Assembly: GCA_964519385.1 (NCBI GenBank)
Contig: CAZFLR010000020.1
Coordinates: 1 to 37,932, forward strand
DNA: 37,932 nucleotides
Origin: SVFI01 sp964519385
Lineage (GTDB): Bacteria > Bacillota > Clostridia > Lachnospirales > Lachnospiraceae
Direction of reading: 5' to 3'
Part shown: piece after piece, positions 34,501 through 37,932 of the stretch
Numbering within the stretch: the stretch's first letter is position 1
Layout of the letters: the number at the start of each line of letters is the position of its first letter
Position numbers and translations under genes: made by a program
The notes under the pieces: model-generated
What the model saw: the letters and a program-made list of their open reading frames with translations, nothing else
What the model was told of the DNA's origin: nothing
Databases searched by the model: none

Positions 34501-37500
34501 CGTGACACTGACCGTCCGTGACCGGGCAGGAAACAGCCATACGACATGCACCGTGGCGGACGTGCGCGATTACACAGGGTGCGGACAGACAAATGTGTTT
34601 GTGAAGGGAAATGACGGACTTCCGGTTGCCGGGGCATGGGTTTATATCCGCATGGACGGCAGTGAGGAGAATACGATAAGGACACAGGCGGACAGCAACG
34701 GAATGGTGACGCTGGTGGCAGAACCGGGAAGCTGTGAGGTGGCAGCCTTTGCGCAGGGCTACACGCCGGCAGGCGTCCGGGCAGAAGTAAAACAGGGAGA
34801 GAGAGGAAGGGCAGAAATCACACTTACCCGGAATGACCTTGTAAGCGGCGAGATAAAAATCGAGCGGATGGAGCCGGAGGAGATGGCAGAGGCAGGAGTT
34901 GATATGTCCGATCCGGAAAACTACCATACCTTTAAATTTCAGGTAACCATGGGCTTTGAGGAGAAGCCGGTTCCGGTGGTGGTAACCGGACAGAGCAGGG
35001 GAGGAGCTCTTAGCAGCAGTCAGGGCTCCGGCTTTAAGAGCTATCCGGTCGCAGGCAGCGCGGGAGAGTGCGAGGTCATATGCAAAGAGAGTGAGGAAGG
35101 TGAGACACCGGAGCCGGTGGCACTGATTTACATGTCTGTCAGCCAGTCGGTTTCATGGCTTAAGGACATGTACAACGTACAGCTTCAGATTACCAATCAT
35201 GCGCAGGGAGGCTTTGTCTTAAGCGGGAGCACGGCGACACTGGACATCCCGGAGGGGCTGTCTTTGGCGGCAACGGAGTCGGGACAGAGCATGACGGAGC
35301 AGCTTGGGGATATAGACGGACAGGAGAGAGCCACGGCAGGCTGGATTATCCGTGGAGATGAGCGCGGAAGCTATCCGGTCAGGGTAAGCTACAGCGCAAG
35401 CCTTATGCCCTTTGATGTTCCAATAAACAGAGAATTTGTTTCAGAAAAAGAGATAGAGGCAGAGGCGGGAAAAGGACTGGTAGTAACCGTCATGCCTGAG
35501 AGCACGGCGTTTTACGGAGAAGAATACCATATCCGCTTTCAGATAGAAAACACATCCTCCCGGCCGCTTTACAACGTGGGAATGAAGCTGCAGTCAGCCG
35601 TCCGGAATGATGAGGAAGAATCCGGAAGCGTGAAAAAGAGAAGCGTGAGAGTGGCAGACCCGCAGAGCTGTGAAATCAGGGAGGAGACGATAGAGGGAAC
35701 CCTGGAATATGTATTTCCGGACGGCGGAGGGGGAGAGATGTGCGCGTCGGTAAGGGAAGGAGACAGCATCCGGATAGGAGTGCTCAATCCCGGAGAGAGC
35801 ATAAGCAGCAGGTTTGTCGGAAGTCTTCCGGTCAGTGATGAGGAGCATTACCTGCGTCTTGCAGAGGCATTTGCGGAGATACTGAAGGGAGCAGATACGG
35901 GGGCAGAGGTAAAAATATGCCCGGTGTCAAGCCATGTGAAAATGCCGGTAAGATATGCCACGGAGGAAGAGGGAACGACCTACGGAGATCCGGTGGATGT
36001 CACAAGCGGCGGATTTTTACAGACATTCCGTGCGTTTACGGGAGGCGGAAGCAGCCTGATTGACCTTACCTATGATTCGACGAAAAGCAGCCTTGCATCT
36101 GAGCTTGGATACGGCTGGAGCCACAGCTATGACCAGCGTATCCGCATGCAGGACGGAAAACTGTACCTCTCGCCGGGAGGCGGGGGAGAAATCCCGTTTG
36201 TGAGCAAGACAGACAGCCTGAATGCGACAAGGGGCGAGCTGAAAAACACAGGCGATGGAGAATATGTCTTCCTGGTGGCAGAGCAGACGCGCTGTGAGGA
36301 AAAGGGAAATGCGGACTATGTACCTGAAGGGTCGGCATCAGAGCTGTATGGGGACATGGTGATAAAAAAACGCAGCGGGGAGAGCGCGGAATACACACTG
36401 ACGGATGCGCAGGGAAGCGAGTGGAGATTTGATGAGGACGGACTTCTTACAAAGCGCATCACCCCGGAGGGAACCGTTTTTACCTACGTGCGGGAAGAAA
36501 ACCGCCGGGTTATTACGAACGAAAACACGGGAGAGCGTCTGATACTGGAGTATGAAGAGGGAAGGATTAGCGGGGTCAGTGACCACGCAGGACGGAGCAT
36601 CCGCCTTGCCTATGATGAAAAGGGAGACCTGAGAGCCTACACGGACGAAGAAGGAAATACCACCCTTCTTGCCTATGACGAAAACCACCACCTGTGCAAA
36701 GGCATATCTCCGACGGGAATCCTCCTGTTTGAAAACACCTATGATGAAAAGGGAAGGGTTACCTCCCAGACAGAGGCCGGAAGCAGCCAAAAATCCCTGT
36801 TTGCCTACGAGGAGATGAAAAACTCCGCCCTTAAGACAACGATAACCGGACGTGACGGAAGCAGACTTGTTTACCTCAGTGACAGAAACGGCAACGTCAC
36901 CTCGGAAACCGATGAGACGGGAGGTGTTACGGCATACGAATACAATAAGCAGGGACGGCCGGTGAAAGAGACAGGCCCCGGCGGAAATACCACTTCTTAT
37001 ACCTATGATGATAACGGAAACCTGACATCCATGACGGATGCGGCAGGAAATACCATAACGTACAGCTATGATGATAAGGGCAATCCGACCGTCATTACCG
37101 GGGCGGACGGAAGCAAGGCAGTCAGCAGCTATGATAAAGGCGGCCGCCTTGAGAAGAGCATCACAGTCCTTAAGGAGGAACGCCTCTACAGCTATGATGC
37201 GGACGGCAGGCTGACAGAGGAGACGACAGAAGGACTCGGAAGCATCCGCTATACCTATGAAAACGGAAGAAAAAGCTCGGAAACAGACCGCATGGGGAAT
37301 ACGACCTGCTACGGGTATGATGCCTACGGAAATATAGAGACGGTGACGGATGCAGCGGGAAATACAAGCACGGCCGTCTATGACGTGATGGGGAGACTGA
37401 CGCAGAAAAAGGATGCGGACGGCCTTGTAACGGACTATACCTATGATACGGAAGGACGGCTGGTATGCGAAGCTGTGGGGAACCGGAAAACCACCTATAC

Positions 37501-37932
37501 CCATGATGAGGCAGGACGGGTGATATCCGTCACGGAGCCGGGAGGCGCAAAGACCGTCTATACCTATGACACGGAGGGAAACGTGACCTTAATCACACAT
37601 CCGGACAAAAGCAGGACAGTCCATACCTATGATGCAGCCGGACGCGTGACTCGGACCGTGTCTGCGGACGGGAATCTCCTTGAATACGAGTATGACACAG
37701 AGGGCCGCCTTCTCTCGGAGACGTCTGCAGGCCAGAAGATCTGCTACACCTATGGAAAAGACGGCAAAAAGAAAACCACCGTTTACCCGGACGGACGGCA
37801 GGAAAGCTACACCTATGACCAAAACGGCTACCCTGCGTCGGTCACGGACGGAGCCGGAAACGTGACAAAATACACCCATGATGCAGCGGGAAACCTGCTC
37901 TCTGTCACGGATGCGCTGGGAAATACAAACCG
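28556..37932 (+). CDS. Giant RHS/YD-repeat surface protein (3' end outside window)
   Basis: The frame is open without a stop to the window end (over 3100 codons). Domains by position: a region of G[DN]L repeats, probably beta-helical (28780-30470); FN3 modules alternating with Ig-like modules (30480-34310); a PKD domain with YEWDFGDG (34315-34565); a carboxypeptidase-regulatory-like fold (34580-34830); bacterial Ig-like segments (to 35950); DUF6531-like GDPVDVTSGGF (35985-36130); and YD repeats such as TYDDNGNL and YDADGRL from about 36540 on. RHS proteins are large surface or secreted shells, often with a variable toxin tip at the C-terminus, which is not in the window. The start is uncertain: 28556 is the only ATG, but a signal peptide (YLALLLVITMLPFSS then AGAAE) is encoded from about 28517 with no start codon. 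Confidence 0.8.
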   Translation, partial: MLPFSSLPAGAAENSDTGEGIAEISVNSKTAETPEAEREGEYQLPEAPKEDRADAYLAPEIREQSRGEMSVSGNWMLEEDMVVDSLLFSGEKLDLNGHTLIVCGDFLLEEGEADITEGTLAVWGDLEIQRGSETADAYLRTDSSSYILVAGDMYVNTTEIYHHSISGALELKGSLYQAPSEVRNGYSVGNLNFDGDYYLILSGDGQQTIQWNGDHTQNQIGCLLIRNDSEEGIVFDGAPLVYHRIGMTRGQRVTGCIRIFGYTGFFNEYYGGDIEIDRRQACYLETDVEIDGDLILAGSLCVRHKVTVNGDLIVKDRNNGQWGESYLSICSGGNLHVRGRLDARQTTEEWGMIFFDGSCRVDGDVLADNIRYCDSDGCRFEVGGNLDLRNRYYFSMYGSAVLAFCGDQKQEVLTGSKDRITLRVIDIQNTGEEGVYFDRGDVYVEEIHTNGNRMFIEEIRVTEPFTLTEDMVIEGDCYICGGIMDLNGHALTIEGNLKTSCASVDINGGSLYTGGNLTTGYIGEILMDGSADRVCVDGDLIFLKSAWGTYTDGELTVHGNLELDDGFQTKGNHKTRILRKNYGDEGKQTITIYDTWTGEKAEPSGTMFANLYLSHEPERYYACEHDLTALAENLYYYGYPEESPTQVTGLTVSDAGYSEITICYDEATDDAGVEGYRIYRDGEKAGTTEKTFYTDTGLSYHTEYAYQVYAYDAEGNESPASETLRASTKEDVTPPEKVEGVHVTFRSASKAGLSWKNGADDLLVTGYRIYRDGELTAETEGTSYTDTGLVGGRSYEYRVTAVDRGENESEKSDAVRVVTELPAILNVAPAEGAHIEGVRTTLGVRIKNLPYGSEQYLTIEYQEIPEGSWKSIVQSRHLQRAEGSNTLTAAETWQYPASLKDGDIRVRYTVSDGEGNRDVKEATYHLDRSGPDVPQIFELSEEDTNVTITWSESESEDIKGYRLYGKKEGEDYRCLANREATGEERYRYVHARLQQEATYEYYIETYDSAENRSAGEKKRITVARDETAPAPPGEVYVYTRTGSSITIMWSGATDNVGVSGYNIYRDGKRIAENIKQGRWRDTGEDLEGGLQEYVVYSYRVEALDSAGNKSEKSIAAEGSVFMPEITEIIPKDQTVIGGEGVDMCIRLRDIGNSSDNLTFIEWYDGENGRYRMLTEKGLEQQKGWRGGLSTWYRLRLSELPMEESGEVRLRITAEDADGNRREETVTYMLDKTPAKAPEGVTVTENNETALITWEPSESTDTEGYRIYRAQDGGEVRQVADITGRMSGWYQDKEVESGRTYTYFLSAYDAYNQEGEKSGGAEITVTSADKSEPQIQSMEPESGRVSRKIRLRVEGYDNRGVTQVSFCIRTEEETEWRELAEVSANDSAAEYTLDTTALTDGTYYIRAQARDAAGNVNQNLYQRRYEVDNTGIAKPELLECRSFATAVRLTWKDAEEEDFDHFALEQKKEGEEEKWEVIREIRESTGCEVTGLKPEHTYTFRVVGYDNLGNRGEASDETVLTTKEDESAPVIKRIDPAATRCGDKIELKITAEDNAGLEKAVFSYTRDGKNYEILAREEAREKKTAETFVYEWNTEAIPEGEVTVRFEAYDTAGLHNRLLEGEKEVECTYTIDHTPPGKVKNVWATDTDGCTGLAWQRGEEEDIESYCIYRSTEKEGEYRQIACKPVLNCYDSDVEYGQTYYYRVTSVDLAGNESEPSEVLEIKVDPDETPPVVSGIAPADTEILGKETTFSVYASDNARVAGIRMEYRLKSGGTWRELSEKECDKRQVYTTFEWSGEGLTEGEVYEIRAVAVDGAGNESEPCVKEYRFDLTPPGAPELKAEPGSFRICLSYSGDGDAREYEILRRKAGKREYQRILMTTQKEYEDVTAERGCIYYYKVRAYDEHGNYSESEPVYSHAGTTDTIAPAAVLPGVVMALTGVKAEFDGTLSTDNVKIVSYEWDFGDGVRARGARAEHAYQEEGSYTVTLTVRDRAGNSHTTCTVADVRDYTGCGQTNVFVKGNDGLPVAGAWVYIRMDGSEENTIRTQADSNGMVTLVAEPGSCEVAAFAQGYTPAGVRAEVKQGERGRAEITLTRNDLVSGEIKIERMEPEEMAEAGVDMSDPENYHTFKFQVTMGFEEKPVPVVVTGQSRGGALSSSQGSGFKSYPVAGSAGECEVICKESEEGETPEPVALIYMSVSQSVSWLKDMYNVQLQITNHAQGGFVLSGSTATLDIPEGLSLAATESGQSMTEQLGDIDGQERATAGWIIRGDERGSYPVRVSYSASLMPFDVPINREFVSEKEIEAEAGKGLVVTVMPESTAFYGEEYHIRFQIENTSSRPLYNVGMKLQSAVRNDEEESGSVKKRSVRVADPQSCEIREETIEGTLEYVFPDGGGGEMCASVREGDSIRIGVLNPGESISSRFVGSLPVSDEEHYLRLAEAFAEILKGADTGAEVKICPVSSHVKMPVRYATEEEGTTYGDPVDVTSGGFLQTFRAFTGGGSSLIDLTYDSTKSSLASELGYGWSHSYDQRIRMQDGKLYLSPGGGGEIPFVSKTDSLNATRGELKNTGDGEYVFLVAEQTRCEEKGNADYVPEGSASELYGDMVIKKRSGESAEYTLTDAQGSEWRFDEDGLLTKRITPEGTVFTYVREENRRVITNENTGERLILEYEEGRISGVSDHAGRSIRLAYDEKGDLRAYTDEEGNTTLLAYDENHHLCKGISPTGILLFENTYDEKGRVTSQTEAGSSQKSLFAYEEMKNSALKTTITGRDGSRLVYLSDRNGNVTSETDETGGVTAYEYNKQGRPVKETGPGGNTTSYTYDDNGNLTSMTDAAGNTITYSYDDKGNPTVITGADGSKAVSSYDKGGRLEKSITVLKEERLYSYDADGRLTEETTEGLGSIRYTYENGRKSSETDRMGNTTCYGYDAYGNIETVTDAAGNTSTAVYDVMGRLTQKKDADGLVTDYTYDTEGRLVCEAVGNRKTTYTHDEAGRVISVTEPGGAKTVYTYDTEGNVTLITHPDKSRTVHTYDAAGRVTRTVSADGNLLEYEYDTEGRLLSETSAGQKICYTYGKDGKKKTTVYPDGRQESYTYDQNGYPASVTDGAGNVTKYTHDAAGNLLSVTDALGNTN

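Noticed and set aside
36338..37504. 388-residue open frame on minus opposite the YD repeats
   Set aside because: Its own repeat pattern is the reverse image of the YD codons. There is no start signal and no plausible protein family.

Overview
The window reads as chromosome of an anaerobic, endospore-forming Firmicute, most likely a Lachnospiraceae (Clostridia). Supporting signs are an alpha/beta-type small acid-soluble spore protein, a YtvI-like permease, a Dlt-like cell-envelope operon, a single-chain PurL of about 1260 residues, strong AGGAGG-type ribosome binding sites, and an AT-leaning base composition over the first 27.7 kb. No phage, insertion sequence, CRISPR array or rRNA was seen.

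Layout. 1-240: the 3' part of tRNA-Lys(TTT) and a complete tRNA-Leu(TAG), each followed by a terminator. 282-4832: a four-gene operon in the order MBOAT acyltransferase, DltD-like SGNH protein, AMP-forming acyl ligase, acyl carrier protein. It resembles dltABCD but has another gene order and a ligase with non-DltA motifs. 4847-7345 (minus): a secreted InlB/FN3/DUF5722 protein with glycosidase-like acidic motifs. 7501-11320: glgP-malQ, for breakdown of glycogen or maltodextrin. 11329-13625: a CYTH protein (minus), a DJ-1/PfpI protein with a DUF975 membrane protein (plus), and the spore protein (minus), whose leader can form alternative hairpins.

13962-21351: a protein quality-control cluster tig-clpP-clpX-lon, continuing into ysxC (ribosome-assembly GTPase) and a YtvI-like membrane protein. 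Trigger factor folds nascent chains, ClpXP and Lon degrade damaged or regulatory proteins. 21469-23130: two small unknown ORFs and an intracellular GH5-family glycosidase. 23131-23910: a 780-bp non-coding AT-rich stretch with a pyrimidine-rich tract and many short direct repeats, ending in the promoter of purL (23911-27687, purine synthesis).

27814-37932: an accessory region of visibly higher G+C. It holds a small secreted protein combining one YD-repeat pair with BspA-type leucine-rich repeats, then a giant RHS/YD-repeat surface protein that runs off the window (more than 3100 codons). The giant protein starts with pseudo-regular G[DN]L repeats, continues with alternating FN3 and Ig-like modules, a PKD domain, a DUF6531-like segment and YD repeats. 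The junction between these two genes is the oddest spot in the window. The signal peptide of the giant protein is encoded in the +1 frame inside the 3' end of the upstream gene and has no start codon of its own, which suggests recombination at a short shared sequence or a frameshift fusion.
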